From Linyphia triangularis (lineage: Eukaryota; Arthropoda; Arachnida; Araneae; Linyphiidae): a stretch of 64,000 bases of DNA. Position 1 is the stretch's first letter, and the number at the start of each line of letters is the position of its first letter. Location: the NCBI GenBank assembly GCA_963978545.1, contig OZ021732.1, positions 31,216,123-31,280,122 of the forward strand, in the 5' to 3' direction. The position numbers were made by a program, and so were the translations under genes. The notes under the pieces are model-generated. The model saw only the letters and a program-made list of their open reading frames with translations. It did not search any database and was not told the origin of the DNA. Shown here piece after piece: positions 10,564 through 23,229 of this stretch.

Positions 10564-11532
10564 CAGGGTGGTTAAAATGAAGCTGACGGTACTCAGAGAC
10601 TTGTGGCTCCGGTTCTACTGAACGGATCTGAATTAAACTTGAAATGTATGTTATGTAGATCATGCTGTCGAGGTTTCCGTTGGAAAAAAATTAGTTTTAA
10701 ATACTGCCAATAGATGGCGCTGTACTGGTAAAATCATATGAAAATGAGTAGTTAATGTAATTTCGCTATAAGAGCAATAGTTATGGGTCGAAGAAATCAG
10801 TTGTCCTCCGTGAATATGCCACTGAACAAGAAAGAACGTGCATTAGTTGTAAAACTCTTTTTTATCATAATGAGAGCAATGCTTCAGCTGCATTCCGTAC
10901 TTATCGACGGATGAAAAACTAGAGGACCCATGTCTGTAAGTGCAGTTAAAGACACGATTTATAAATCTGAAGAAACCAGTTCTCTGGATATGTCGTTCAA
11001 CGTACAAATCAATCAACTAGATATGTTGCTGGTTGGTTTGTACGCTCAACGACCTATTTTAATGGACAATGACGGCTTATCAGGCCGGAACCTACAGCTT
11101 AACGTGGATTCTGAACTGCAACTAACATCCATGCCAAACTCAGGATTTTGCCCCGCCACCTTTTTGGCCTGCGAAGCCAGAGCTCTAATCACACAGCCAT
11201 TAAATGATATGTTGCATGCATCCGTTTATAAGGCGATGGTACACTTTCAACATATTGTTGGCCGACAAGGTATGCACATTGCACACAGAGCATACAGGTC
11301 TAAATAAATAAAATGATCTGTTATTCTTGTTTTTTTTTAACTGTTATAATTCTTTTTACTTCGTTACTGAGCCATCTCTGTTGGCAACATTTTGAACTTT
11401 TTGTGTGTGTGTGTGACGTAAACCTCCTCCGTATCATCTAATTAACATATATTCGAAGTTTCATTCGGACACTTTCAGTAGAACCTGAGCTACGACCCTC
11501 TGAGTACCGTCAGTTTAATTTTAACCACCCGG
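10564..11532 (+). mobile_element. Tc1/mariner-like element, internally deleted
   Basis: TA dinucleotides at 10562-10563 and 11533-11534 flank terminal inverted repeats of about 35 bp (C(A/C)GGGTGGTTAAAAT then CTGACGGTACTCAGAG), which continue imperfectly to about 80 bp. Near 10830 the plus strand keeps a transposase N-terminus, readable as KKERALVVKLFF...FRTYRRMKN and then GPMSVSAVKDTI, resembling the DUF4817-type helix-turn-helix of arthropod mariner-like transposases. The middle is replaced by repeat R2 (11033-11196). A tail resembling the transposase C-terminus ends at 11307. The DDE core is absent, so it is non-autonomous. Confidence 0.75.
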
Positions 11533-12245
11533 TATTTAACAATTCCAATGAAATGTGACCGGAAAGGTTACTTTGGTAATCAAAAGGGTGGTTTGGGTAG
11601 AATATTTCTGGCCCGCAAGGGTTATACTACGAGAATAAAAATACGTCGAAACATCATTAAATCAAGTCCTACCCAACTCATAGTAGTTTACATGTCAAGA
11701 AAGAAACGTCTTCAGGCATAGTCTTTCAAAGGAACACTTATACCCGCACTTGCGTTCAAATAGGACTAAAGCACTCAAAACTCCTACCAAGTAACCCAAC
11801 AACAGACGCAGAGTTATTTGACATTTGTCACTGTGTCTACGTACTTTGAAATCAAAGATGGAAAGAAATCTCTCGCTTGCTAGGTGAATAATTTTACCTC
11901 AGGGTAATGGCGGATACAGCAAGGGGCGGAGGGGGCAATGGCCCCCTCCATTATTTAGGGTTATAATAGAAAAAAATAAAGACGACGAAGAATATTTTTT
12001 TGTGTTGTTTATCATGGTGTAATAAACAAAAAGCTAACACTGGCGTCCAAAAGTGACACAATTATTTAATTTATTAATAAGTGAATGAACATGAGAAAGA
12101 TATGAATTAAAAACAAAACCAATGTAATTGATGGTTTTTACCCTTCCCGTTTTAACGAGCGCTTCTCTCAGGCTATATAGTTCATTGCACGTGTTTTTTA
12201 TTTTTTCATGAATAACTCATTCTATAACGGATATTTTATTTTAAA
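11533..12245. other. Intergenic DNA with a hAT terminal fragment
   Basis: At 11,909-11,955 AATGGCGGATACAGC is followed by G-rich and GGCCCCCTCC sequence. It resembles the terminus of the hAT element at 34152-35726, but no partner end was found. Otherwise nothing was recognised. Confidence 0.4.
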
Positions 12246-13490
12246 CTAGCGGAACACCCGTGCTTCGCTTCGAAATTTTAACATGCGCAATATTTTAGCT
12301 AGCTGTGTGGCTTCGCGTTGCGGAAATCTGTCATTCGTGTATAGGTCCCAGTTTTTGGCTCTTCGTTCGCAGGAAGGTTCATCGCTACGCAAAATCGAGC
12401 TCGCTTCATTCGCTGAAAAGTTCATGAACACATAAACATAGGTTTACTTCACTCTTTGAAAGGTTCATTGCTATGCAAGGATAGGCTCGCTTCGCTAGCT
12501 GAAAGATTCATTCCTGCTTAAACATAAGCTTGCTTCATTTACTAAAATCTGATTACTACGTAAAGCCTTAATATTGGAAGCCTCTCTCTTGTCGAGAAAA
12601 AAAATCCCCGTTAATACAATAATACAACACCCCTTTAAGATTATTTTAACATGTGCTAGTGGAAAGCATATTAGAAGGCCAAAACTACTTATGTTGAAAC
12701 TTTCAGAGCTCTAGGCCTATTGGAAGTAGCTTTTTGTGAAAATATTAATTAAAAAACAAATTAAAATTTTAACATTATTTTTGTCAATAGTCCAATTAGA
12801 ATGCCAAAACTACTTGTGTTGAAAATTTCAAAACTGTAGCCCAAGTAGAAATCGTTTTGTAAAATATTTGTTAATTAATTAAAAAAGAACTAAATAAAAG
12901 TTTAAAATTCTGTTTTTCCAAAGTTGAATTAGAAGGCTAAAAGTACTTATGTTGAAAATTTCAGAGCTGTAGCCCTATTAGAAACCGTTTTGTAAAATAT
13001 TTATTAATTAATTAAAAAAATTAATTAAAAATAAATAAATAAAAATCTAAAATTCTGTTTTTCAAAAGTCCAATCAGAAGGCCAAAACTACTTATGCTGA
13101 TTATTTCAGAACTGTGTAGCCCAATTAGAAGTCATTTTGTAAAAAAAAAAAAATATTAATTAACTAAGAAAATTAATTAAAAAATCTAATTAAAATGTTA
13201 AAATTCTGTTTTTCAAAACTGCAATTAGAAGGCTAAAACTACTTATGTGAAAAATTTCGCAACTGTACCTCTGTTTGAAGTCGCTTTGTAAAAAAAAAAA
13301 AAAAAAAAAAAATTAAAAAAGAACTAATTTAAATATTAAGATTCTGTTTGTGATGTATACAATTAGAAGGCCAAAACTACTTCTACTGAAAATTTCAGAG
13401 CTCTACTCCAATTTAAGTAGGTTTCTATAAAGCCACAGACAGTCCGACAGATAGACAGACTGACACACAGCTTGCTTTATTATTATAGAT
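12246..13490 (+). repeat. Element with six 120-150-bp AT-rich tandem units
   Basis: It opens at CTAGCGGAACACCCGTGCTTC, with several CTTCGC/TTCGCT motifs to 12,530. Units centred on AGAAGGCCAAAACTACTTATG then start at about 12,674, 12,795, 12,928, 13,075, 13,226 and 13,361, each followed by AAATTTCAGAGCTGTAGCC and an A/T-rich tract. It closes with CAGACAGTCCGACAGATAGAC and CTTGCTTTATTATTATAGAT. This is a recurrent animal repeat style, but I cannot assign a class. The minus-strand ORF at 12246-12431 is spurious. Confidence 0.75.
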
Positions 13491-16221
13491 TATTGGAATT
13501 TGCAAGGTTTTCATGCAATAGGCATACGTTTTTATAAAATGGGCATTGTAAAATTTTATAAATATATGCAGGTATAAATAACATAAATAAATATAAAGCT
13601 CGTTAACTGAAAGTGCATGTTTATGCGTGTATATTAATTATAATTACTGTATAAAAATAAGCAAAGCATATTTTATTAATAAATAAGTTTCATTTTGTAT
13701 TATGTAGTTTAAAAATAAGCACAGCAAATATTAATTCTTTATGCGACCAGTCTAGCTTATGAATTTTTATTCATTCAGTTTATTTTTCAAGTAATGTTGA
13801 AAAATATTAAATTGTGTCGTGGAATTTAAATACTTTTCTATAAACTCTTTTAATGAGATTAATGTCTTTTATGTCAAACATATTTACAACTTATTAGGAA
13901 TAAATAAATATCAGTAGTAATCAATAGTGGCGCTTTAAATCGCCCGAGGGCTAGCCAACTCCGACATATGGGCTCACAGGGTTAAAGCGGTCCTTGTCAA
14001 TGACGTGACATAAAAACTTTCAATTATAAAGGTACGCTTATAAAGAGCTTGCTATAAATTTTTTATCATAAGAATCCTCCCCTCGAAAAAAATTACTTAA
14101 AACACAACATTAATTCCGTAAAATTTAGGTTGTTTTATCGGTGGTTACTGGTTTATGTGTGTTGTAAAAGACGCTTGGAACGCTGCCTATTTATTCCTTG
14201 ATTCAATGTTTCGAAATTCCTTTATTCTCCTTCGACAATTTGACTGATTTCATATATTTAAAAAAAATAACTATTTACATAATGAGTCCCAATGATGAAA
14301 TCCTTATTGAATATGAAATACACATTTTGAAAGCATTTGTATTCCGATATAAAAATAACCAAATGCTGTCAACTTAGTTACATTTTTTGTTTTTAATAAA
14401 AAATCAACATTTACATCAGTTCGGAAATGTTAGTGAGGCTAGGAAAGACTCCTTGAAATTTAACGCATTATCTCTGAGAAAAATATAGTTTTAGGATTTA
14501 AATTTTTTGAATATCCAGTGTGTTCAACGATCATTTGCGATTCCCATCAGGAACACAGCACTAGTCAGCTTTTACAAGCTTTCAATTTTGGAAACTCTTG
14601 ACTAAAAAAAATGGGCATACAATGAACATTTTAATGCTGCAAGCATAATTTTACTGCTGTTTTTCATTAATCCGCTTCTACCTTTAATGCCATTTAAATA
14701 TTAAATCTGACCTTGAAACTAACTTAGAAAATATAATCTACCTTGAAGTAAATTTAATCTAATGAAACTTAACTGCAATGTCTTTTCTAAAATTAAAACC
14801 CTGATTCTTTATATTTAATATTAAAAATTCTACTGGAATTGTAATGCAGATTATAAACTACGGCATTTGAAAACGACATTATTAATTCAATTGATTTTTG
14901 AAGTTATTTTTAAAAGAATTCGTTAAAACTAATTAAAGCTGAAAAATATATACATAAAAGATTTTTTTACGATACAAGATGTTCTATTTTAATATGAACA
15001 GAATTTGTTTCAATTATCCTTCATACTAAATTTGGCAATTTTAAAATCATATTACACTCTATTTTTATACAAACTTTTTTTTTATATATTTTTTTATTTT
15101 ATAACATATTTTTCAAATATTTCCGATTTCACTTCTGCAATTTTTAGCGTTTGAAGTTGTACCTCCAAGATTATACACATAAATGTTTCGAGAAAATTAT
15201 AGTTCTAAAATATAATAGGTAATGAAACAAAAACTTTACTATGGATTTCTAACGTTCGTGAAGTTTTACTCTTGTCGTGCATGAGATCTTTAACAAGTTA
15301 TCAAGATATCAAGTGTAACGAACGGGTTTCACTGTTTCCCTTAATCCAAACTCCAGGTTCAGTCTAGGTTTTGTAAACCGCACAGTAAACTGCATATGCC
15401 CTTGAAAAGCAGGCAAAAGCAAAAGGACCATGGATAGTTCCTTGAGGGACTACTAATTCCTGGAAAATACTATTGCACAACCGATGTTGTTGGGACTGGC
15501 ATTATTTGGCTATCGGGGTTGAGAATAGATGATGTTTGGCCGGATTTGTGCCAAAAATCGTAATAATTATTGAAAAATGTAAGAAATGCTTGTGATATTT
15601 CACTAAAACTGTACACTTCTAAAAACGAAATCAAAATTCATTCCCGATGAGGAAGCTATACTTTAGTCCCCCCCCCCCCCTGGTTCCACCTCTGATAGTA
15701 ATAAGGAAATATCACATTATTATAGATCTTAAATATAAAACGTTTGGAAGATTTAGACTATTATATGCCAAGAGAATGATAATTATTTTTGATGGCGATC
15801 CTAAATTTGCCCGTTACCAGAAAGTGCGCAGAACCGGACGGCAGAACCCAAGTATGCGTATTCCAAGTGTTTCAGATAGATAATGCAAGTGTGAAATGCG
15901 CTTTAAGGGGAACATAGGACACTTTTGCCAAAATTCTTTAGTTTTGCCAAGAATTAAATAAAATTTGGCATAAACATAGAAGATGATGTGACTTAAAACA
16001 AAACAACACAATTTGAGCAGATAATATAAAATAGATAGTAAATTATTGAGAAAAATGCATTAAAATATCACGAAATTTTAATTTTTTTCAAAATGCTCCT
16101 CGCGACACAATATTTTGACAAACATGAAAGAAAAATTTGAAGTTGTTTATCAATATATTATAAACATTTTCAAACATGCTTTTATCTTTAGGAAATCCCG
16201 GACTTGACTATCTTGATATCT
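13491..16221. other. AT-rich intergenic DNA, no gene seen
   Basis: Contains a C15 run near 15,667 and TTAAGGGGAACATAGGACAC at 15,903. The latter resembles, inverted, the GTGTCCCATGTCCCCTTAAC at 36,951, possibly ends of an unrelated element. No exon-like segment with splice sites was found. Confidence 0.4.
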
Positions 16222-16461
16222 TGACTAACGGGACAACCGGCACCTCACTATGATTGGTCTAAAATGATGTCATAATATGTTTGGCACAGAAAGTACCAGA
16301 TTTGGCACAACATCACCATTTTCTTACTTGGCAACACAGTTTAGTTGGAGTTGACATAAAACGCCAAATGTGGTAGTATTTACTTATGTTAAATCGCCTA
16401 GAATACGAATTTATTTAACCGTAACTGCGATATACCATACTTCTGTACACGTGATCATGAT
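16222..16461 (+). repeat. 240-bp inverted arm, left copy
   Basis: Reads TGACTAACGGGACAACCGGC through CACGTGATCATGAT. It is the reverse complement of 26353-26592 with a single difference at 16233. The first 24 bp recur directly just after the arm at 16467-16490 with two substitutions. It may be a terminal inverted repeat of a 10.4-kb element, or one of two copies of a short element inserted in opposite orientation. No direct target duplication was found. Confidence 0.9.
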
Positions 16462-18067
16462 ACGATTGACTAACGCGACAACCGGCACCTGAAGAAGGTT
16501 GCAACTTGGCTGAATTTTATGGAAGCCAATGTTTAATGCGCCAAAATTGAAATTCGTCAATTTTGGAATTCGACGCCAACCACCGAGCGATAGTGAACGT
16601 TAGGGTTATTATATATAGTAGCCCCGCCATTTCAGATATGAATGTGAATTGTGATTGTAATGCGCCGTAAATAGTTTTCTCTTCAGTCAGATTGTGTATT
16701 TAAGTTATCTTTATTTTAATAATTGTATAATGAGTTCATAGTTTTGTCTGAAGTAAGATTTTTCTTGCTTTTAGTTGTTCATTAGTGCACGTATATTTTC
16801 TGTGTTCTGATTATTTCGGCAATTTACGATGTTTACTATTTTGTTGTAAATATTTTTATTGTGTATTGCATTTGTAAATCTTGGCCTGTAGGTGTGCTCG
16901 CTTGAAGTAGGAGTTAATTAAAATGTTCTGTTTTACGAGTATACTTGCCGGCTGTTATTTACATTAAAATAACTTTACTTTTTATACTAATTCTATTGGT
17001 TGATGTATTATGGCTAATTGAACGTTAGGGTTAACGTATATCCGCACCATGTGATATTAATGCAGTCAGTGTGCATATAGTTTTCCCTTTAGCAAGATAG
17101 AATTATTTATAAGAAATTATGGTAAATTCCTAGTTCACGTTTATGGGTTGGCGCACTTTTGAAAAGTTGGCGACAAAGCCAGAATGTCGCCAATTCGGAA
17201 TTCCAATATGAAAAAGTGAGGAACGAACCAGCTCCATGATTTGTGGTATAGAAAGATTGAAACCAAAGCACGTCAATAAAAAAAATGGGGTTGCCAAATT
17301 TAGAACTTTATCGCCTACAAAACAGCGCCAAATCGGCTTGGCGATATTTTAACGTCAACTAGGAATAGACCCTCTAAGAATAGACCGAAATTATTTTTAT
17401 TTCATAATTGCACAATAAGGTTCATAGAACATTAAATATTCTTCATAAAAACAGATGTTTCGAGCAGGCATAAGGATATTTTAAACTCCACGCTTCTCTT
17501 TTAGTTCATTTGTACACAAATATTTACTAGATTTCATGTTTTATTTATAAACATATCAACAATTTACAATGCTTTCGCCTTTGTTGTAGTTTTGTTTTAT
17601 TGTATATTGCATTTGTAAATATTGGCCTGTTGGTGTGCTCGCTTGTAGCAGGAGTTAATTAAAATATTCTGTTACACGAGCATACTTGCTGGCTGTTATC
17701 TACTGAAAACATGGAACATTAAATATTCTTCATAAGCACAGAAGATATTTCGAGCAGGCATAAGGATATTTAAATTCCACGCCAGTTAGTACAACATGTA
17801 AAATGCTGATGTTTTGCCTGAACTGAAGTAAGATTTCTCTTGTGAATGTGTGTTATTTTCTACATGACAAAACTATAAATCGAGTTAATAATTTTGGAAG
17901 TTTTCTTTTTACAGTACAGCACACCTATTGAGGTTTGAAAAAGTCAATTAAAAGAATGAGTAATAGAAAATGTCATTAAAAATAATGAAAAGGTACTAAA
18001 TACTTTTCTACTACTTAATAGTTTTAGTTTTTAATCTCTTTTTTAAAATGCTTTCTTAAAGTATTAG
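16462..18067. repeat. Direct repeat block R3, copies 1 and 2
   Basis: Segment 16,828-16,963 matches 17,566-17,700: CAATTTACGATG...TATTGCATTTGTAAATCTTGGCCTG, then GTGTGCTCGCTTG and GGAGTTAATTAAAAT. Flanking pieces are also duplicated: GAACGTTAGGGTTA at 16,598 and 17,020, and AACATTAAATATTCTTCATAA...CGAGCAGGCATAAGG at 17,428 and 17,715. The 289-bp spacing of the last pair indicates tandem duplication. No coding capacity was seen. Confidence 0.7.
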
Positions 18068-18690
18068 AGTGGCCACAGAACCTGGAATTCAGGGAGCTTT
18101 TTGATTCTGGAAAAAAAAATCCGGGAATTTTATAAAATTTCACAAAAATCGGGGAAATTTTCAGGCAAGCATGTTTTCACGTTCTTCTGTATTTTGGTGC
18201 CTTTTACCAAAAGATTTGTTGTGGTAATTGTTAGAAGTTTAATGTTACAGAATAATTTAAACATTTCATTACCACCAAAACTATTTTTAAAAAATTGGCT
18301 TGTTATCTCTTTAGCATACATATTCTATATGATCAAGGTGTCTACACATCTATACTAAACTCCAACTTAACATCACTAGACGATAGATCTTCACCGCGCT
18401 CATAGGCATTTAATCCATTTTAGCGGAGTGAAGACATAATTCTCGCCAAACTTTATAGCCTTTTGTTCTCTACAGGGTTGTGGTTTGGCAAACATTATGC
18501 TTTCATGCTGCCAGAATGGATTAAATGCCTATGAGCAATGTGATGATCTACCGTTTAGTGATGTTAAGTTGAAGTTTAGTATAGAAAAATTGGGGAATTT
18601 AAAAAAAAAGTTTACTGTAAAATCCGGGAATTTTTTAGAAATCTGTCGGTCAACTTTTTTCCTGAATTATATGGCCACCCTGTATTAAAT
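18068..18690. mobile_element. Palindromic hAT-like MITE
   Basis: The ends are inverted: AGAGTGGCCACAGAACCTGG on the left and CCTGAATTATATGGCCACCC on the right, resembling hAT-type CAGGGTGGCCA termini. Inside, 18350-18450 and 18483-18583 form arms of about 100 bp around a 32-bp loop and share CTCATAGGCATTTAATCCAT. Repeated CCGGGAATTTT segments lie between the two levels. The target duplication is no longer clear. ORFs here are repeat artefacts. Confidence 0.7.
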
Positions 18691-19981
18691 TTCAGTTATA
18701 GAGCACCCATACTATTTTTGGAGGGTTCATTTCCATTGTAAGGCGTGCCTAAACTCTTCCTTGCACACCAGCTTATCGCTCATAGGCCAGCCCTGTTGAT
18801 GGGTTAATATTTCGTTATTCATCAGGAGTTTAGAGTTTGGTACACAGTGTTCTAAAATTATGAAGCACATTTTATATTTGAATGTCGTCATATCCAGTTG
18901 TGGGAGTTTAAATTTTATTTTTGCTTTGAATTTTTTTTTTTTTTACATGAAATGTGCAATGCACACAATAACTTTTGACCACCCGCTTCTTCCAGATGGC
19001 ACTTGACAATACGACTTTTTAGTAATGTTGGTAGTAGACTTTATTTATTGGCCATCAAACAGGAAGCTGCATGCTTGTATATTTGCCTATTATCATGAAA
19101 TGTAATATGTACAGGTCTGTTGGGGATTTAAATAAGTCGTATGGTTTATTAAATTCTCATCTTTTAGTTGACTTAATTGATCTGAAATTTAAACATGCAC
19201 CAATTCAGTAGAAATGCAAATTTCATTCATTGCTACACAACATCTCAAAAATTCCTACCAAGCTAAGCTCATTTTTTTTGTTTGTTATGGAACTGTTGCT
19301 TGCTTGTCTAAAATATCCTTTACAACTACCAACAAAAAAAACTGAATGTTTTGATGTGAAAGATAATGACTTTCAAATGTACAAAATACTGCCTTATTTA
19401 AAGAATGTATAAATGTAGCACTTTGGCTCTTCTAGAAACTAATATAATTTAAAATGTTCTAGAAACTTGCCTTTATTGATACAAGTATATGGAAACAAAC
19501 AATATTAAAAACTTGGCTATTGTTAAGATTCAATCTAGGAACTTATCCATTTAGCTGCTAATTATAAAATTTGTTCAATATTTAGTTTTCAGAAAAAGAA
19601 TGTAGCCAAATATTTAGTTGCTAATATACAATTTTATTATCGCCAATTTAGAGGAGGGTGGCAGTGTGTATTTTACTTAAATTTACCTTCATAACCAAAA
19701 TGATTTTATTAAATCAAGAAACAAAAATTATTTGATTACTTTCAGCTCTCGTTGATTCAATTAGATGACTATAGTAATTGTTAGTAGTAATCAATAGAAA
19801 AGCATGGAAGTTTTATGTTACTGCTTATATTTCTATTAAAATCCTTTGTCAAATTTAACAAACAATCAAAAAATATGCTAACCTGCATCATATGACATTC
19901 TATTAATTTTCATCAAAATTCTAAACTGAAGTAACGCAAGAAGAAAAATTTCTTGCTTTAGAATGCATCAATACTTTACTC
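18691..19981. other. AT-rich DNA, nothing recognised
   Basis: Single-copy-looking AT-rich DNA with a T-run at about 18,929-18,944. No splice-flanked coding segment, RNA gene or repeat end was recognised. Confidence 0.35.
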
Positions 19982-20169
19982 TGCACTCTTCTGTTAGACA
20001 GGGGTACCAGAAAAAATCGCCAAATTGCAGTGGTAACTCGTCTAAACTAAAACTATTATAGGGGTGAAATAACAAACCTATTACCGCTTGGCGATACATT
20101 TATGTGTCACTTAAATGTATGAACATTTAGGCTTGGCGCCAACTGGTACCTATCTAATGGAAGAGTATC
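19982..20169. mobile_element. GGTACTCTTC MITE family, copy A
   Basis: The terminal inverted repeats are CACTCTTCTGTTAGACAGGG on the left and CTATCTAATGGAAGAGTATC on the right. It shares AAAATCGCCAAATTGCAG and ATGAACATTTAGGCTTGG-like interior segments with copies B (28080-28336) and C (38583-39520). This is the shortest and most diverged copy, and its target duplication has decayed. Confidence 0.75.
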
Positions 20170-20257
20170 AAAATAATAAAATAAAGAAACTTGCACAATT
20201 AAACATTGGTGTGTTTTGGTATTTATTAACTTAGTATAAAAGACTAATTCAGTATTC

Positions 20258-20512
20258 TTACACAGGTGCTTGTGTATTTCCGCATCGACCATTTTCAGCA
20301 AAATAAATAATGTCGCCAGATGTCAACATAAAAGGAATGTTAAACAAAGCAAACAAGGAGGCTTCAGTTACTAAAGTGTGCAGTTTGTAATGCCACTTAT
20401 CTGTTATTAGGGCTAAAGCTGCCTTTTGGCAATAGTTCCTAGTTATGTTGAAATTGGTCAAAGTGATATGTACCATTGCATCTTCAATTTTCACTATAAA
20501 AATGTCTGACAA
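20258..20512 (-). CDS. Unrecognised 84-codon ORF
   Basis: An open frame beginning MSDIFIVKIEDAMVHI and ending GRCGNTQAPV. Its composition is more protein-like than neighbouring ORFs, with no low-complexity tract. I do not recognise a domain. It lies next to MITE copy A and inside the 10.4-kb inverted-repeat segment, so it could be a fragment of a mobile-element protein or simply chance. Confidence 0.15.
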   Translation of the reverse strand: MSDIFIVKIEDAMVHITLTNFNITRNYCQKAALALITDKWHYKLHTLVTEASLFALFNIPFMLTSGDIIYFAENGRCGNTQAPV

Positions 20513-23229
20513 TGCTTGGCTTTATTGTTTTTAGCTCTAAAGTTACAAAAATCTCCTAGTTACATATAGTGCATGAATACAATAAATGTGGATTTTACAA
20601 ACTAAAATTTAACAAACCATTTTGTCTTGTTGGGAGACATTTTAGCAATGTATATGACAATATCATTTCCTTCGTCGCAAACTTTCATAGTGAATACAAA
20701 TCCCAATAAAAACACAGATGGCACAATACAAACAGATTGACAAACTCCATACTAAGAGTCTTTCCTAAGCATCAGTTAAGAAAAATATAACTGGTGACAA
20801 TTGGAAGTAGCACGACTTAAGATATTATAAAGCGAAAAGCATATTTATTCGGCAGGGAATTAGTTTTTTTTTATTGGTGGGGGAGGGGGGGGGGGGTATG
20901 TAAACAAACGAGTATTGCCATTCCGACTATACAAATACCAACAATTGGCTAAATTGTATTATAATATTCTTCAATAAACGAAAGATCATTTTTATTCTTT
21001 AAACATATTCCACGAAATTAGTTGTTCAATTTATTTGCGACATATTGGCGGCGCTGTGTATATGGCCCCGCCCCTTTTGTTTACAATTTAGGTTTCACGC
21101 GATATATATAAAAAAACAGCTCGGTCATTTTTAGTATTAATTTAATGCATGTCTTTACAGCATGGATCCACCTTATATTGTATAGAAGTAATATTTATGA
21201 ACAGTAGTTTTAGGATAAAATATTTTTGTACGCATATATATAACGGTGGAGAGTTACTTTTGAAAGGATTGTTTAGCCAACATGCTTTTTGCCACAGTAA
21301 GTTAGTCTAATCGTTTTATAATGTTTTTGCATTGCTCTGAGCTGGTGTATAAAACGATGCATTGTTTCTGGAAGGAGATTTCTACATAATTCTGCTACAT
21401 TGGCCTGTTGGAATGTTTGCTTGAAGCAGAAGTGAATATAAATATTCTGTTTCAGGCACATTCTTACCAGCTATTTCTTTTAATCCAAGAACATTCTAAA
21501 CTTATATATTATATTTAATTTTCCACCACCCAATTAAAATTGAGTGGAATAGGTTGAAGTTTTTATGCAGGTAAACTTAAAAGATTGTTTCAAAGTTATA
21601 CAAGTTTCTGAAGTGATGTCAAATACTTTTTGGTGTTATAGGGATCATAGTCGAGTTTCTTTTTCTATTAAAATATCACTATTTTCTTCATTTGAGATGC
21701 AAGAGCAGAATAATTTCAATTTAAAGACCGGTACGGATTCTACGTCTTAAGTGATTTTTGCCAAAGAATGGCAGCCCCACCATTTTTTTTTTTTAATGAC
21801 AAGTGAACTTTCAATGGTTTCTTTTGTGTAAACAATTCTTAGCGCAGAATCTATACCGGACTTGGAATTTTAACCTAAAGACTTTCTGCAAGTTTTTCCA
21901 TTCACACTTCAGTGGAGTATAGCCCTTGTACAGGTAAGTACAAACTAATTAAATACTTATGAATACCCTTCGATAAATTGAAATATCACTTTTTATCAAT
22001 AAAATCAAACAATATAACAGGCGTCAAGATTCGTTAAATTCTTTATATTAACTTCAATTATGTTTGTCGATGGTGGCTAAATCTGCGGAGGCCTAATTAA
22101 TTCCCTTACCGTCATCCAAACAGGCTGCTGAAACTTGGCAGATAATGTGCGACTCTTAATTATATTCATCGGGTACATTATTCTCTTTATGGTAATTCAT
22201 ACTCTAATTCGGAGTAAATTCATTAACGTCCCCTGTTCACTATAATGGTTCAGCAAAAATTATCAAAAAATCTATGGAAGCAGTAAAACTCTTAGGAAAA
22301 AAACTATAGGCACTGCAAATAGATTAAAGCTATTAAAAAAAGAACAGATTAATGTAAATTCAATAGTTTATTATTAAAAAATTTCTCGGAGGAAATGACG
22401 TCACAGCTTTTACAAAATAAAAGTTGTAATTCTTCACTTAAAGACTCACAAAAGTTCTTTGAAACAACAGTGAACTCGTTATCAAGCTTAAATAATAGCT
22501 TTAGTGCTTACAACTTAAGGCAGAATGATAATTCAGGCCCCACAAAAGTAAACAAGCAATAGGCTACAATACCAACTAACTCTCTGCGCATTGGAGATAT
22601 TTAAATACTCGCTGGCAAACTTTCCTGAAAAATAAAATGCAAACAATTTGGCAATCAGAACACAAAGAATAATCGAAAATGTCTTGATTAACTTGTGTAT
22701 CGCCAACTTTTTTCTCCTAGCCAGTATTATCGCCGTTGACAAATAAATTTAAGAAAATATACCTTTGAAAAGAATTATGTACACTATTTACAATTATATA
22801 CAGATAAATTACTTAACAGTATCCAGAGAGGAAATTTTAAATTCCCAGTCACCTGTATTATTTATATAATCACTTGCAGTATTGAATTATTTATGCGTGA
22901 TAGCAAAAGTAAAGAATCAACAGTCAAAGAAATATAAATAGTCAGAAAATAATGAAAGCTTTTAGTATTCTAAGCCAGCATTTCACAATAAATTTTGTAA
23001 AAAGCTCAAACTATGTTTCTTAACTTCAGAGGTAGGCTGCAAATATTTGTATTGAATTATTTACGATTATGATATTTAAGGTAATTAAACATTAATAATT
23101 AAATTACTAAGTTGAAATTTTAAGTTCGCAGTGTAGCATTCAACCTTATTAGATCAAGAATACTGATTATAACAGTCAAATTTTCCTAAAATAGCTAAAT
23201 ACTTTATCACCAACAATTAATGGTGAATT
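20513..23229. repeat. AT-rich DNA with diverged R3 copy 3
   Basis: At about 21,396-21,475 TTGGCCTGTTGGAATGTTTG, CTTGAAGCAGAAGTGAATA and ATATTCTGTTTC form a third, diverged copy of the R3 block seen at 16.8 and 17.6 kb. A matching GGCCCCGCC precedes it at 21,064, as CCCCGCC does in copy 1. A G-run occurs at 20,879-20,896. Nothing else was recognised. Confidence 0.5.

Noticed and set aside
10930..11307. 125-codon ORF as an intact gene
   Set aside because: It fuses the tail of a transposase N-terminus, repeat R2 and a transposase-end remnant inside a transposon, with no consistent domain.
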